Shown: piece after piece, positions 10,051 through 20,364 of the stretch
Position numbering within the stretch: the stretch's first letter is position 1
How the letters are laid out: every line of letters begins with the position of its first letter
From: Sphingomonadales bacterium 28-55-16
Lineage (GTDB): Bacteria; Pseudomonadota; Alphaproteobacteria; Sphingomonadales; Sphingomonadaceae
Assembly (NCBI GenBank): GCA_002278855.1
Contig: NCGG01000003.1
Location: 62,001 to 126,000, forward strand
DNA length: 64,000 nucleotides
Reading direction: 5' to 3'
Position numbers and translations under genes: made by a program
The notes under the pieces: generated by a model
Databases searched by the model: none
Told to the model about the DNA's origin: nothing
What the model saw: the letters and a program-made list of their open reading frames with translations, nothing else

Positions 10051-10734
10051 TCAATGATATCTGCGTAATAGCCCAGCAAGCTTACCTTGAACCTCAACTT
10101 CATGCGCAGCATAATATTGCGGTTCATAGCTGCCATTGGCGGGGTCAAGGCGTATCTGCTGACCTTCGCGACGGAGATATTTTAACGTTGCTTCTTCGCC
10201 CCTAATTAAGGCGACCACAATCTCGCCATCACGCGCGGTGCTTGCCTTGCGGATCAAGGCGTAATCGCCATCCAATATGCCCGCCTCCATCATGGAATCG
10301 CCAGACACTTCAAGCGCATAATGTTCACCTGCGCCGAGCAGTGCCATTGGTACCGATAAGGAGTTCTGTCCTTCAAGTGCTTCAATAGGGACACCCGCAG
10401 CAATCTTGCCATGAAATGGTATTTCCAGCACATCATTCGCAGCAATAGGAATTTGAATTTGTGGTTTGGCCTCTTTGATAGATGGGAGACGGGCCACATT
10501 GTCACCACGCGCATGAGCGCCCTCAGGCATCTTCATAACTTCAAGCGCACGGGCGCGGTTAGCAAGCCGACGGATAAATCCACGCTCTTCCAATGCGCCA
10601 ATTAAACGGTGCACACCGGATTTGCTTTTCAAATCGAGCGCTTCCTTCATTTCTTCAAATGAGGGGGAGATGCCACTTTCGTCAAGTCGCTTGTTAATGA
10701 ATATAAGCAATTCGTGCTGTTTTGCGGTGAGCAT
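10051..10734 (-). CDS. lexA: LexA SOS repressor
   Basis: 227 residues from the ATG that reads [10 protein letters not shown]. An N-terminal winged-helix domain (1-70) precedes the S24 peptidase domain. Self-cleavage would fall in IAAG (about A113-G114), with catalytic Ser in SGDSMM (about 147) and Lys in ATLKYL (about 185). A longer in-frame reading to 10782 is rejected because it would place the SOS box inside the coding region and because LexA proteins start at this methionine. It is the last gene of the minus-strand ppiD-to-lexA block but has its own regulated promoter in the 91-base gap behind moeA. Confidence 0.96.
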   Translation of the reverse strand: MLTAKQHELLIFINKRLDESGISPSFEEMKEALDLKSKSGVHRLIGALEERGFIRRLANRARALEVMKMPEGAHARGDNVARLPSIKEAKPQIQIPIAANDVLEIPFHGKIAAGVPIEALEGQNSLSVPMALLGAGEHYALEVSGDSMMEAGILDGDYALIRKASTARDGEIVVALIRGEEATLKYLRREGQQIRLDPANGSYEPQYYAAHEVEVQGKLAGLLRRYH

Positions 10735-10765
10735 ATTCAGGGTTCCATCCTGTTGAACATGAATG

Positions 10766-10780
10766 GAACGATTAGGGAAC
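10766..10780 (-). promoter_or_regulatory. alphaproteobacterial SOS box (LexA operator)
   Basis: GTTC-N7-GTTC on the minus strand (GAAC at 10766-10769 and 10777-10780 on the plus strand), 32 bases before the lexA ATG. This direct repeat is the established LexA operator of alphaproteobacteria, unlike the palindrome of E. coli. It implies autoregulation of lexA. Confidence 0.85.
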
Positions 10781-10825
10781 AAAAGGGGTTAAGTCAATAA
10801 CAATCGCACATATTGTGTCTGCACC

Positions 10826-12007
10826 TTAGGACAGGCGTATATATTGAACGCTCGTTTCGGCGGATCGCGCCGGAACATGAATCGGTTGCAGAAGCAGCGC
10901 GTTGGCTTGCGACAGGCTGTGTGTAAGTCCGCTATCTTGGCTATTGAGCGCTGTGATCCGGCCTCTATCGATGCGGGCGCGCAGATATTCGGCTCTCACG
11001 CCGCCTGCGGGCAGGTCGCGGGTTGTAATCGCGTCATGCAATTCTGGAAATGGCGATTGGCAACCGGCCATATATCGCAGAAGCGGCAGCAAGAATAAGG
11101 TTGCGGTAACAAAGGCCGATGACGGGTTACCCGGAAGTCCAACTATGATTGTATCACCGATTTTCCCCGCCATTAAAGGCTTTCCGGGGCGCATGGCGAC
11201 TTTCCAAAAGTCCATTTTTGCACCAATATTGCGCAATGCAGGCTGGACCAAATCATGGTCACCAACCGACGCCCCACCGGTTGTGACGATGACATCCGCT
11301 TGTGTCGCCAAGTCCGCTAAGCTGGCCTCTAGCGCTTTCAGGTCATCTGGTAAAATGCCGCCGTCAATGACGTCGCAAGCGAGGCCAGAAAGCATAGCCC
11401 GCAGCATGGGACTGTTTGATGATGGGATCTGCGCCGCGGTGCACTGCGTACCGGCAGCGACCAATTCATCGCCAGTGGCAACCACCGCAACACGAGGACG
11501 GCCACCAACGGGCAGGGTGCCGTAACCCGCCATGGCGGCAAGCGCGATTTGTCCTGCGTCAAGGAACGCGCCCTGCGGAAGAATGTCGGCACCTGCCAGA
11601 AAATCGCTTCCAGCTAGTTGAATATGGGGCTTGTCTGCGGGGCTTTGATCCTGCGTGGCGTGCACGATGTCCCCTTCTCGCGCGGCATTTTCTTGAATCA
11701 AAATACAGTCCGCATTTTTCGGAACATGCGCCCCTGTAAAAATACGGACGGCTTCACCGGCACGAAGTGCACCGAAATATGGTCGCCCCGCGGCGCTTTC
11801 CCCGATAACGCGCCATGGACCAGGAAAATCAGCTTTAATCACTGCATAGCCGTCCATCGCCGATACATCAGCAGTGGGCTGCGTGCGCATGGCCACCAGC
11901 GGTTTGTGCACATAATGGCGTACGGCCAGAGATAGTTCGACTTCGATCGGGGGCAAAGGCGACGCGAGCGCCAGCAATCTGGCCTGTGCCTTATCCACCG
12001 AAATCAT
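10826..12007 (-). CDS. moeA: molybdopterin molybdenumtransferase MoeA
   Basis: A 393-residue MoeA that inserts molybdenum into adenylylated molybdopterin. The N-terminal segment has DVSAMDGYA; the central MoCF-binding domain has [13 protein letters not shown] and [10 protein letters not shown]; a C-terminal beta-barrel domain closes the protein. The ATG overlaps the moaC stop (ATGA), indicating coupled translation. With moaC here and moaB at 31.2 kb, part of the molybdenum cofactor pathway is in the window. Confidence 0.95.
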   Translation of the reverse strand: MISVDKAQARLLALASPLPPIEVELSLAVRHYVHKPLVAMRTQPTADVSAMDGYAVIKADFPGPWRVIGESAAGRPYFGALRAGEAVRIFTGAHVPKNADCILIQENAAREGDIVHATQDQSPADKPHIQLAGSDFLAGADILPQGAFLDAGQIALAAMAGYGTLPVGGRPRVAVVATGDELVAAGTQCTAAQIPSSNSPMLRAMLSGLACDVIDGGILPDDLKALEASLADLATQADVIVTTGGASVGDHDLVQPALRNIGAKMDFWKVAMRPGKPLMAGKIGDTIIVGLPGNPSSAFVTATLFLLPLLRYMAGCQSPFPELHDAITTRDLPAGGVRAEYLRARIDRGRITALNSQDSGLTHSLSQANALLLQPIHVPARSAETSVQYIRLS

Positions 12008-12471
12008 GCGCGCCAGTCGCCTGACTTGCCGCCGGTTTTGGACAGTAAGCGCACGTCCGAGATAAGCATCGATTTGTCGAGCGCCTTTGCCATGTCATAC
12101 AAGGTGAGCAAAGTGACGGTCACGGCCGTCAACGCTTCCATCTCTACCCCGGTTGGGCCGTTTAGCCTTACCCGTGCCTCGACCCGAATTGCGGTCGCTT
12201 CATATGCGAATTCGACGCTGATCTTGGACAGCATCAACGGATGACATAAGGGTATAAGATCGCTTGTCTTTTTCGCAGCCATGATCCCGGCGATGCGTGC
12301 GGTGCCAAGGACATCTCCCTTTTTCATATTGCCAGCGCGCACGGCATCAAGCGCCTCAGCGCTCATGCTAATCCGGCCCTCCGCAATGGCCTCCCGCGCG
12401 GTATCTGCCTTAGCCGAAACATCGACCATATGCGCGCCGCCATCGGCGTTGAGATGCGTGAGATCAGCCAT
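12004..12471 (-). CDS. moaC: cyclic pyranopterin monophosphate synthase MoaC
   Basis: 155 residues. MoaC converts the MoaA product (3',8-cyclo-GTP) into cyclic pyranopterin monophosphate. Family motifs are [15 protein letters not shown] near the N-terminus and [13 protein letters not shown] around residue 70, holding the conserved Lys and His, with a later [13 protein letters not shown]. The start overlaps the end of trpC by 8 bases, so the molybdenum cofactor genes are read as part of the trp transcript. Confidence 0.95.
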   Translation of the reverse strand: MADLTHLNADGGAHMVDVSAKADTAREAIAEGRISMSAEALDAVRAGNMKKGDVLGTARIAGIMAAKKTSDLIPLCHPLMLSKISVEFAYEATAIRVEARVRLNGPTGVEMEALTAVTVTLLTLYDMAKALDKSMLISDVRLLSKTGGKSGDWRA

Positions 12472-13246
12472 GGCCAGTCAAAAGCCTTTGCGTAGCTGCC
12501 TGAATATCATGCTGCCGCATGAGGCTCTCACCCACCAAAAATATGTTAATTCCTGCTTCGGCCATGCGCAAACAATCGGCATGGGTCGCGATACCACTTT
12601 CGCAGACAAGCAAAATGTCATCTGGCACCAGTTTTGCCAAGCGTTCCGTGTTGGCCAGGTCAACCTCAAAGGTTTTTAAATTGCGGTTGTTCACGCCTAC
12701 CAGCTTGGACTTGAGATGTTTAAGGGCGCGTTCGAGTTCGTCTTCGTCATGGACCTCGACAAGCACATCCAGATTTTCCTGCCGGGCAGCATCCTCAATC
12801 TCGGCCATGACGACGTCATCCAGCGCCGCGACTATAATCAATATTGCATCGCCGCCCATTTGCCGCGCCTCAGCACATTGCCACGGGTCGACCATGAAAT
12901 CCTTGCGGATCACGGGCAAGTCACATGCTGCGCGCGCCTCGATCAGATAATCGGCATGTCCTTGAAAATAAGGCGCGTCGGTGAGGACGGAAAGACACGC
13001 TGCGCCACCCGCTTGATAGGCCGTTGCATGGGCGGCAGGATTAAAATCTGCACGAATAAGCCCCTTGGACGGGCTCGCCTTCTTGATTTCTGCGATCAAC
13101 GCGATGCCTGACTGGCTTTTGGTCCGCAACGCTGCCTCAAACCCACGGGGCGCGGAGGGCGCGGGCCAATGTGCCAAGCTGTGCTGCTTGCGTTCGGCAA
13201 CTTCAAGCCGCTTGGTCGCGCAAATTTCTGTAAGCTTGTCCGCCAT
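12464..13246 (-). CDS. trpC: indole-3-glycerol phosphate synthase
   Basis: A 260-residue TIM-barrel enzyme that closes the indole ring from CdRP in tryptophan synthesis. Recognisable motifs are [15 protein letters not shown] (phosphate and catalytic lysines), the barrel strand [22 protein letters not shown] and LLVCESGI. The ATG at 13246 overlaps the trpD stop by one base (TGATG). A TTG five codons upstream is in frame, but the ATG start (MADKLTEI) fits the family. Confidence 0.95.
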   Translation of the reverse strand: MADKLTEICATKRLEVAERKQHSLAHWPAPSAPRGFEAALRTKSQSGIALIAEIKKASPSKGLIRADFNPAAHATAYQAGGAACLSVLTDAPYFQGHADYLIEARAACDLPVIRKDFMVDPWQCAEARQMGGDAILIIVAALDDVVMAEIEDAARQENLDVLVEVHDEDELERALKHLKSKLVGVNNRNLKTFEVDLANTERLAKLVPDDILLVCESGIATHADCLRMAEAGINIFLVGESLMRQHDIQAATQRLLTGHG

Positions 13247-14241
13247 CAATATGCCACCCAACAGTTCAGGAGCGCGTTGGCAAGCCCCTTGTCGATTGCT
13301 TCTGCCGCTTCTTCCACACCTTCGGGCATAGTTTGCACGACACCCGCCACCAACAAAGCCGCAGCCGCATTAAACAACACGGCATCGCGATAGGCACCAA
13401 GTTCACCCTGAAGCAATTTGCGTAACGCAAGCGCATTATGCTGCGCATCGCCGCCACGAATCGCTTCTACTGCATGTACAGGCAATCCAGCATCGGCGGC
13501 GCTGATGCGTTGAAAACGAATACCGTCCGGCGTGACCACTGCAACTTCATTACCGCCAGCAAGGCTCAATTCGTCTAGCCCTTCGTCGCCTGAAATGACG
13601 CGCGCATGTTCGGTGCCAAGATACTGCAGTGCTTCTGCGTACACAGGGACATAAGCCGGACGCGCAATGCCGATTAGCTGGCGTTTGACCCGTGCAGGGT
13701 TCGCCAGGGGACCCATGAGGTTGAATATGGTCCGCTGGCCAATGCGTTGGCGGATTGGCTGGATGCGCTTCATCGCCGGATGGTGGTTCGCAGCAAACAG
13801 GAAGCAGATACCAAGATCTTTAAGGGTTTCCTGTGCCATGCGCCCCGCACGGTCCATATCGAGGCCAAGCGCTTCCAACGTATCGGCTGCCCCTGCCTTG
13901 GAAGAGGCCGCACGGTTGCCATGTTTGGCAACGGGCACATCGCACGCGGCGACAACGATAGATACAGCGGTCGACACGTTCAGCGTATGGTGCCCGTCGC
14001 CGCCGGTGCCGCAGACATCGATCGCGTTCTCCGGGGCTTCGATCGGTATCAATCGGTCGCGCATTGCTTGTGCCGCAGCAGCGATTTCGACCATTGTTTC
14101 GCCGCGCGCGGTCAGCGCGATAAGAAAGGCTTCAATTTCGTCTTCAGACACGCGCGCATCCAAGATGTCAGCAAAGGCTTGTGCGGCCTCATCATGGTCG
14201 AACAGATGCTGCGGATCGGGCAGTTTGCCAAACGGGATCAC
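13246..14241 (-). CDS. trpD: anthranilate phosphoribosyltransferase
   Basis: 331 residues. The enzyme transfers phosphoribose from PRPP to anthranilate. The PRPP-binding motif CGTGGDG and the following NVSTAV and [12 protein letters not shown] lie in the first third, and [17 protein letters not shown] is the usual mid-protein signature. Translation starts at GTG, overlapping the trpG TGA as GTGA, a typical coupling arrangement. It is a stand-alone TrpD, not fused to TrpG. Confidence 0.95.
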   Translation of the reverse strand: MIPFGKLPDPQHLFDHDEAAQAFADILDARVSEDEIEAFLIALTARGETMVEIAAAAQAMRDRLIPIEAPENAIDVCGTGGDGHHTLNVSTAVSIVVAACDVPVAKHGNRAASSKAGAADTLEALGLDMDRAGRMAQETLKDLGICFLFAANHHPAMKRIQPIRQRIGQRTIFNLMGPLANPARVKRQLIGIARPAYVPVYAEALQYLGTEHARVISGDEGLDELSLAGGNEVAVVTPDGIRFQRISAADAGLPVHAVEAIRGGDAQHNALALRKLLQGELGAYRDAVLFNAAAALLVAGVVQTMPEGVEEAAEAIDKGLANALLNCWVAY

Positions 14242-14837
14242 AGGATGTCTGCCATAGCTTTGTAAGTGACCGCCATACCCGCAATGCGCATGAAATTTGC
14301 AAGCATCGCATGGCCATATTCTGTCGCGATGCTTTCAGGATGGAATTGAACGCTGTGAATGGGCAAAGTCGCATGGCGGAAACCCATGACATGGCCGTCA
14401 TCGCTGGTCGCGTTGACGACCAAAGCGGGAGGGACATTTTCCACAATCAACGAGTGGTAACGTGTGGCCTGAAAAGGGGAGGGCAGTCCTTCAAACAACC
14501 CGCTTCCGTCGTGGGTAACAGGTGATGTCTTGCCATGCATCAAACCGCCACGGGCCACCGTGCCGCCGAAATGCTGCCCTATGGTCTGATGACCAAGGCA
14601 TACGCCAAGCAGCGGCTTGCTCGCTTCGGCGCAGGCTGCAACAAGATCAAGGCTTACGCCCGCTTCATTAGGCGTCTTTGGTCCCGGTGAAATGAGGAAG
14701 GCTTGCGCGCCAGACGCAATGGCGTCAGCTGCCGAAATATCGTCGTTGCGGACGACTTCAACCTGCGCCCCAAGCTCCATCAGATAATGGACGAGGTTCC
14801 ACGTAAAGCTATCATAATTGTCGATGACTAGGATCAT
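14238..14837 (-). CDS. trpG: anthranilate synthase component II (glutamine amidotransferase)
   Basis: A 199-residue class I glutamine amidotransferase supplying ammonia to TrpE. It begins MILVIDNYDSFTWNL. The nucleophile Cys is in GVCLGHQTIG (about residue 79), and the His/Glu pair is in QFHPESIATEYG (about 167-172). Sequences of this kind can also serve as PabA for folate; only one copy is seen here, so it may do both. Its TGA overlaps the trpD GTG. Upstream, a hydrolase gene separates it from trpE. Confidence 0.93.
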   Translation of the reverse strand: MILVIDNYDSFTWNLVHYLMELGAQVEVVRNDDISAADAIASGAQAFLISPGPKTPNEAGVSLDLVAACAEASKPLLGVCLGHQTIGQHFGGTVARGGLMHGKTSPVTHDGSGLFEGLPSPFQATRYHSLIVENVPPALVVNATSDDGHVMGFRHATLPIHSVQFHPESIATEYGHAMLANFMRIAGMAVTYKAMADIL

Positions 14838-14879
14838 GCGGCGTCCCTAGCGGCTTTGCAGCGCGGGTGGAAGGGGGCA

Positions 14880-15944
14880 CTATTGCGCTAACAACTCGGC
14901 AAGTTCGTCCTTCCAAAATTTTGCCCAAGTGTGCGTGCCGTGGCCTTTTGTCTCGGGTGAAGCAGGGATAAGAATAAACTTGGTGTTGGGCAGCCGCTTC
15001 ATCGCCCGTTCTGTGATGCCGTAATGTGCCGGATTGATGAAGTCATCGGCAGAATTGATCCACAATATAGGGGACTTAATCGCCTCAAGCGTTGGCCATG
15101 GATTATAGTGTCGAGACGAATCCAACTGATAGATGATGTCGTTCGCATCATTGCGCGTCACCACACGGGCAAATGCTTCGTCGGTAAAGGCTTCGGCGGC
15201 CGCGCGGGTAGGATATTGCGCCTGAAGCGCGAGCGGATTGGCGCCGGCGATAATGCTCAGCGTCGCTGCGGTGCGCAGGCCTGACATTGGCGGCGAAGTG
15301 TAATTGCCCTCGTTCCACGTCGGGTCTGCCTTGATTGCATCGATAGAAAGCTTACGCCACATACGGTTCTGACCAGCAATTTCCACCGGTAGGCACGCAA
15401 AAGGCGCCAGCTTTTCAACGGCATCGGGATAACGCGAACCCCACATGAATGCATGCATACAGCCCATCGATGTGCCCAGGATCAACTTCAGTTTCTTGAT
15501 ACCAAGCGTCTTCGTCACCAAGGCGTGCTGCGTCGCGATCATATCGGTATAATCATATTTCGGAAACGCCATGCGCAATCCATCGCTTGGCTTTGATGAT
15601 TTCCCATGGCCAACATTGTCGGGGAGGATGATGAAATATTTCGAGGTGTCGAGCACTTGGCCGGGGCCGAACAATTCGCCTGCAAATTGCGGTTGGAAGA
15701 ATTGATGTCCCGTTCCGCCCGTACCGTGCAAGATCATTACGGCATTGGATATGTTGCCACGCGCGTCGCGCTGTGGCGTTCCTAACGTGGTGTAATGGAT
15801 TTTGACTTCAGGCAGGCGCTCACCCGTTGAGAAGACATAATCTCTAAACACCGCATCGGCCTCTTTTGGCGCAGATGGCTGTGCAAAGGCAGGGGCAGGG
15901 ACGGCCGACAAAAGGGCCAATGAAGCTAGAAGATATTTACGCAT
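14880..15944 (-). CDS. secreted alpha/beta hydrolase of the MetX (homoserine acetyltransferase-like) fold
   Basis: 354 residues. A signal peptide is visible: MRKYLL, a hydrophobic stretch, then AFA before Q22. The mature part is an alpha/beta hydrolase related to homoserine O-acetyltransferases. It has the nucleophile elbow GTSMG (Ser159), an oxyanion-region HGTGGTGH, an Asp in NSADDFINP and a terminal His in GHGTH. Export makes a role in methionine synthesis unlikely; it is more plausibly a periplasmic or secreted esterase or hydrolase of unknown substrate. It sits between trpE and trpG, 35 and 42 bases from them on the same strand, and so interrupts the trp operon. Confidence 0.85.
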   Translation of the reverse strand: MRKYLLASLALLSAVPAPAFAQPSAPKEADAVFRDYVFSTGERLPEVKIHYTTLGTPQRDARGNISNAVMILHGTGGTGHQFFQPQFAGELFGPGQVLDTSKYFIILPDNVGHGKSSKPSDGLRMAFPKYDYTDMIATQHALVTKTLGIKKLKLILGTSMGCMHAFMWGSRYPDAVEKLAPFACLPVEIAGQNRMWRKLSIDAIKADPTWNEGNYTSPPMSGLRTAATLSIIAGANPLALQAQYPTRAAAEAFTDEAFARVVTRNDANDIIYQLDSSRHYNPWPTLEAIKSPILWINSADDFINPAHYGITERAMKRLPNTKFILIPASPETKGHGTHTWAKFWKDELAELLAQ

Positions 15945-15979
15945 AAACCCAAGTTAGCGACGCTCATGTGGACGTCAAG

Positions 15980-17455
15980 CTACTGCCCGAATTTCGCTTC
16001 GCCGGCAACGCGGACGGCTTCACGCGCGGCGGCGATAAGCGCGCCAGCCTTTGCTTCACATTCGCGCTGTTCATATGCGGGATCACTGTCGGCAACGATA
16101 CCCGCACCCGCTTGCACATGCATGATCCCGTCCTTCACCACCGCTGTACGCAGGACAATGCAGCTGTCCATGTCACCATTTGGAGAGAAATAGCCGACCC
16201 CGCCTGCATAAGCGCCGCGTGTTTCTGGTTCCAACTCGGCAATGATTTCGCATGCACGGACTTTGGGCGCGCCAGAGACCGTGCCGGCAGGGAAGCCCGC
16301 GAATAAGGCATCAATGGCGTCCTTGTCATCCGCTAATTCACCTACCACGTTCGACACGATGTGCATCACATGGCTATAGAATTCGACCATATAGCTGTCC
16401 GTGACGGTAACGCTGCCGCTTTTGGTCACGCGGCCCACATCGTTGCGGCCAAGGTCAAGTAACATCAAGTGTTCTGCGCGTTCCTTTGGATCAGCGAGCA
16501 ATGACGCCTTGTTTTCTGCGTCCTCGATACTGCTCTTTCCACGAGGTCGCGTGCCCGCGATCGGACGAATAGTAACTTCTCCCCCACGCGCACGAACCAA
16601 AATTTCGGGGCTGGATCCGATAAGTGCGAAGCCAGGCAAGTCGATAAAATAGAGGAAGGGTGAGGGATTTATTCGCCGCAACGCGCGGTATAGATGCACC
16701 GGCGGCAGATCAAAGGGTGCGGTAAAACGCTGTGCCAGAACGACCTGGAATATGTCCCCAGCCTCGATATAGTTTTTGGCCGAAGCCACCATTTCGGCAT
16801 AGCGACCGGGCGCTAAAACCGGTGCTAACGCAAGATCGCGTTCATGGGCCATGGCATTTTGATGGACCACTGCCGCATGTCCCGCATCCAGCAATCGTTC
16901 GGTTTCATCCAAACGTTCGTTTGCAAGGGCGATGGCTTGTGTGTCGTCGGTTCCGGTCCAAACGGGCGACACAAGGAACATTTCATCTTTCAAACGATCA
17001 AACAACAGGATCACTGTTGGCCGAACAAACAGCATGTCCGGAAGTTCGAGTGCAGACTGTGGCGCGCGTGGAAGCTTTTCTACCAAGCCGATGGTTTCAT
17101 AACCAAAATAGCCGACAAGACAGGCAAGGGCAGGCGGTAATTCTTGGGGGACATCCATCCGGCACTCTGCAGCCAGCGCGCGCAACGCATCCAAGGATGA
17201 CAAAGGCGAGGGCACAAAAGCATCCCGGTCGGAGATCCATTGATCGTTGATTTCGGCTTTGTCACCTGCTGCCCGAAAAACGAGATCAGGTGCAATTCCG
17301 ATTAAACTGTGGCGACCACGGGTTTCACCGCCTTCGACAGACTCAAGTATAAAGTCACCGCGTTCGGCCTCAAAAAGCTTGAGCGCAGCAGACACCGGTG
17401 TTTCGGTGTCTGCTATACGTTTGCGCCAAATGAGCTGCGGCTTAGTTCCCGTCAC
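15980..17455 (-). CDS. trpE: anthranilate synthase component I
   Basis: A 491-residue chorismate-utilising enzyme. FILESVEGG near residue 37 matches the LLES-type tryptophan feedback site. The catalytic C-terminal domain has IAGTRPRGKS, DLGRNDVGRV, FYSHVMHIVSNV and GAPKVRACEII. The start is GTG, lying 14 bases inside the end of the ppiD-like gene. The TrpE family is favoured over PabB by the intact feedback motif and by the nearby trpG, D and C. Confidence 0.94.
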   Translation of the reverse strand: MTGTKPQLIWRKRIADTETPVSAALKLFEAERGDFILESVEGGETRGRHSLIGIAPDLVFRAAGDKAEINDQWISDRDAFVPSPLSSLDALRALAAECRMDVPQELPPALACLVGYFGYETIGLVEKLPRAPQSALELPDMLFVRPTVILLFDRLKDEMFLVSPVWTGTDDTQAIALANERLDETERLLDAGHAAVVHQNAMAHERDLALAPVLAPGRYAEMVASAKNYIEAGDIFQVVLAQRFTAPFDLPPVHLYRALRRINPSPFLYFIDLPGFALIGSSPEILVRARGGEVTIRPIAGTRPRGKSSIEDAENKASLLADPKERAEHLMLLDLGRNDVGRVTKSGSVTVTDSYMVEFYSHVMHIVSNVVGELADDKDAIDALFAGFPAGTVSGAPKVRACEIIAELEPETRGAYAGGVGYFSPNGDMDSCIVLRTAVVKDGIMHVQAGAGIVADSDPAYEQRECEAKAGALIAAAREAVRVAGEAKFGQ

Positions 17456-19382
17456 GGTTCGTCAGACGCGTGCGCAATTCAGCGATACCATCTTTATTCT
17501 TTTCGACGCCCACATCCTTGGCAGCAGAAAGGACCATTTGCGCGACATATTCCTGTTGCAGAATGCCGGAAAGTTCCTGTTTGCGCGCTTGAAGCATGGC
17601 TTTTTGCCCAGTGGCATCGCCTTTGACAATGTCGGTCAAATACACGACGAACCAGCCGCGGTTATCGCCTGCTTGGATGATTTTTGCGGTACCCTTTTTC
17701 ATCGCAAACATCAGTGATAAGGGCGGCGGCACTTTTTGGCCTTCACGCGATATGTCGGCGCGTGTCCCACTCAAACGTTCAACTTGGGCGCCTTTAATTT
17801 TTGCTGCAGCCAAGGCCACTTCAAGTGGTTGCCCGGCTTCCACTGCCTTACGCAATGCATCCGCGGCTTTTCGTGCGCCCTTTGCGCCTTCCGATTGTGC
17901 CCATTGTTGCAAAATGATCGCACGCACTTTGCCTAAAGGCGGAGGGGCAGCTTCGTCAAAATCGGCGACGGCAATGATTGCAAATTTCTCCCCCGGCACC
18001 AGTTCAATCAACTGCGCTTCGCCATTTGTTTCCATTTGGAACGCGGCAGGCACGATCAACTGCATTTCGGGGATTGGCTTGTACGCAGCATTGCTGATGT
18101 CTTGCCCGTCCGCCAGTAATTTGGGGGACGTGCTTACGGTCAGGCCATTCTGCTTTGCGACATCCGAAATCGTAGCGCCATTGGCGAACGCATCTTCAAT
18201 CTCTCCGGTCATTTCGGTGAGCATTTCTTCGCTACGTGTTTTAAGCAGTTCTTTTGCAATTTCCGCGCGTGCTGCTGCCAGTGGCTTGGCGGCAACATCA
18301 TTAATGCTGTCGACACGGACCACGGCCCAGCCCAATTTGCTGCGGGCAGGCTTTGCCATTGTACCCGGCGGTGCGGCAAATGCGGCATCAGCAACAGCTT
18401 GCGATGTTGCACTTACAAGGCTGCTTTTGCTGATATTGATTGCTGTCGTGACTGCCAAGCCAAGTTCATTGGCAACCGCCGCTATGGACTTGCCGGCGGC
18501 GACCTGCGCAACAACGGACTTGGCTGCCGCTTCGGTAGGAACGATAACCTGACTGATATTGCGTGCCTGCGCGGCAGCAAATTTTGAAGCATTTGCTTTA
18601 TAATAAGCTGCGATATCGCTCTCAGTGGGTTTGGCGCGCTTTGCAATGATATCGCTGCCAAAAATAGCGTAACTGATCGACCGTTTCTCAGGAATGGTGA
18701 ACTTCGCGGCGTTTTCATTGTAAAATTTCGTAAGCACCGTTTCGCTTGGTGGCTTTTGCGGGAAAAACGCAGTGGCAGGTACAGCCGCTATTTGGCCTGA
18801 CCGTTGTTCAAGAATAAGGGACGCGTATGGCAGAACAAAACCGTCGGGCGCTGCCGGTCCGCTTGCAGAGGCGGGTAATATCTGTTGCGCAAACAAATTT
18901 TGGCTGATGTCGTCGCGTATCGCTTTCTCGCTTACACCAATCTGCTGAGCGAAAGCGCGGAATGCTTCCGCGCTAAATTTGCCATCCAACCCCATGGCGC
19001 CAGGTATTTTGCGTATTTCGGAATCAACCAGACGTTTGCTCACCGCAACACCATATTGTTGCCCAAACACGGTCAGTGCGTAGCGATTGATCAACTGTTC
19101 CAATGTTGCATCCAAACCGCCGCCGTCAACAAAATTGGCCATGTTTAGCGTCGGGTTGTCCTTCCGTTCCGCCTTGAGCCGATTGTCCAAGGCATCGTTC
19201 AGTTCACCCAAGGTGATATTGCGGTTACCCACTTGGGCAACATTGCCGCCGCTCAGACCGCCAAAACTGCCTGAGTTGCTGACATCACCAAGCGCAAACG
19301 CGATGGCAATAGCTCCAACAAATAAGAGCGCAAAAACGGCGCCGAATTTCGAGTTAATGAGCGAACGAATAAAGCTAATCAT
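17442..19382 (-). CDS. ppiD: PpiD-like periplasmic peptidyl-prolyl isomerase
   Basis: 646 residues. One N-terminal membrane helix (about 12-32) anchors a large periplasmic part with a SurA-N-like chaperone region (about 40-200) and parvulin-type rotamase domain(s) in the second half. PpiD acts at the SecYEG exit on newly translocated envelope proteins. It is the first gene of the minus-strand block that continues into trpE, which it overlaps by 14 bases, and is divergent from tpiA. That a folding factor heads a tryptophan operon appears to be a lineage-specific arrangement. Confidence 0.88.
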   Translation of the reverse strand: MISFIRSLINSKFGAVFALLFVGAIAIAFALGDVSNSGSFGGLSGGNVAQVGNRNITLGELNDALDNRLKAERKDNPTLNMANFVDGGGLDATLEQLINRYALTVFGQQYGVAVSKRLVDSEIRKIPGAMGLDGKFSAEAFRAFAQQIGVSEKAIRDDISQNLFAQQILPASASGPAAPDGFVLPYASLILEQRSGQIAAVPATAFFPQKPPSETVLTKFYNENAAKFTIPEKRSISYAIFGSDIIAKRAKPTESDIAAYYKANASKFAAAQARNISQVIVPTEAAAKSVVAQVAAGKSIAAVANELGLAVTTAINISKSSLVSATSQAVADAAFAAPPGTMAKPARSKLGWAVVRVDSINDVAAKPLAAARAEIAKELLKTRSEEMLTEMTGEIEDAFANGATISDVAKQNGLTVSTSPKLLADGQDISNAAYKPIPEMQLIVPAAFQMETNGEAQLIELVPGEKFAIIAVADFDEAAPPPLGKVRAIILQQWAQSEGAKGARKAADALRKAVEAGQPLEVALAAAKIKGAQVERLSGTRADISREGQKVPPPLSLMFAMKKGTAKIIQAGDNRGWFVVYLTDIVKGDATGQKAMLQARKQELSGILQQEYVAQMVLSAAKDVGVEKNKDGIAELRTRLTNRDGN

Positions 19383-19539
19383 GAACGACGATTTCCTGAA
19401 TATAACGCACAGCGCGGCCTATGGGAGCCGCTTTAGGCGGCAAGCCGTTGGCAATCAAGGGATAGACTTGCCGTATGCTTGGAAAGCATGGAATAGCCCG
19501 TAACAAGATTCGGCCAATCAACGTGTAACGAGGTATCAC

Positions 19540-20286
19540 ATGCGCAAGCTAATCGTCGGAAATTGGAAAATGAATGGTACATCGCGCGATTTGCCTGAGA
19601 TTGCTGCCATAGCAGCCGCTGCGCGTCGACATGCTTCCGTCGATTCTGCGTTATGCCTGCCGGCAACACTCATGGATCGAGCACGCCAAACCGTGGGTGA
19701 TTTTGCGATCGGTGGACAAGATTGCCACATATCGGATGCGGGTGCGCACACTGGTTGTGTATCGGCGGCAATGCTAAGCGATGCAGGAGCCGTGCTTGCA
19801 ATCATTGGCCATAGCGAACGCCGCGCCGCGCAGCATGAGCAAGATTCCGACGTCCGCGCAAAAGCCAAAGCTGCACGGGCTGCTGGGTTAAAGGTAATAA
19901 TTTGCATTGGTGAAACGCTTGAACAGCGTGAAATGGGGGAAGCGTTAAAAGTGGTGCTGGGTCAACTGCAGATGTCTTTACCCGATGCTGTTACCGGTGA
20001 TTGGCTGAGCGTGGCATATGAGCCGGTATGGGCCATCGGCACTGGCCGCGTTGCCGAAGTGTCGGATGTTTTGGACATGCATGGAGCTATTCGCGCTGCG
20101 CTTGCTGATCGCTTCGGTGACGAAGGTTTCAAAGTCCGTATATTGTACGGCGGGTCGATGAACGGCGATAACGCAGTCCAGCTTTTGACGGTTCCCAATG
20201 TCGACGGAGGTTTAATTGGCGGGGCGAGCCTCACGGCTGCGAAATTTGAACCAATATTATCTGCAGCAGCAGCTTTGAGCAAATAG
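19540..20286 (+). CDS. tpiA: triosephosphate isomerase
   Basis: 248 residues; interconverts dihydroxyacetone phosphate and glyceraldehyde 3-phosphate. All hallmark motifs are present: GNWKMNG (N and K of the active site), IGHSERR (catalytic His), AYEPVWAIGTG (catalytic Glu and loop 6) and YGGSMNGDNA near the C-terminus. GAGG lies 7 bases before the ATG. It leads the plus-strand run tpiA-secG-pyrG. Confidence 0.97.
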   Translation: MRKLIVGNWKMNGTSRDLPEIAAIAAAARRHASVDSALCLPATLMDRARQTVGDFAIGGQDCHISDAGAHTGCVSAAMLSDAGAVLAIIGHSERRAAQHEQDSDVRAKAKAARAAGLKVIICIGETLEQREMGEALKVVLGQLQMSLPDAVTGDWLSVAYEPVWAIGTGRVAEVSDVLDMHGAIRAALADRFGDEGFKVRILYGGSMNGDNAVQLLTVPNVDGGLIGGASLTAAKFEPILSAAAALSK

Positions 20287-20364
20287 CATTGAAGAATTGC
20301 CGTGCGCTCGCTATGTAGGCCGCATAACCGGCACTAAGGTGCCTTTCATTTTCGGAATTCTCTC

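Noticed and set aside
10735..10782. Longer LexA start at 10782
   Set aside because: It would place the SOS box within the coding region and precede the standard LexA start MLTAKQ.
17596..18552. 318-codon open frame on the plus strand
   Set aside because: It is antisense to the well-supported ppiD-like gene, has a Ser/Ala-rich composition that mirrors its codons, no domain and no ribosome-binding site.
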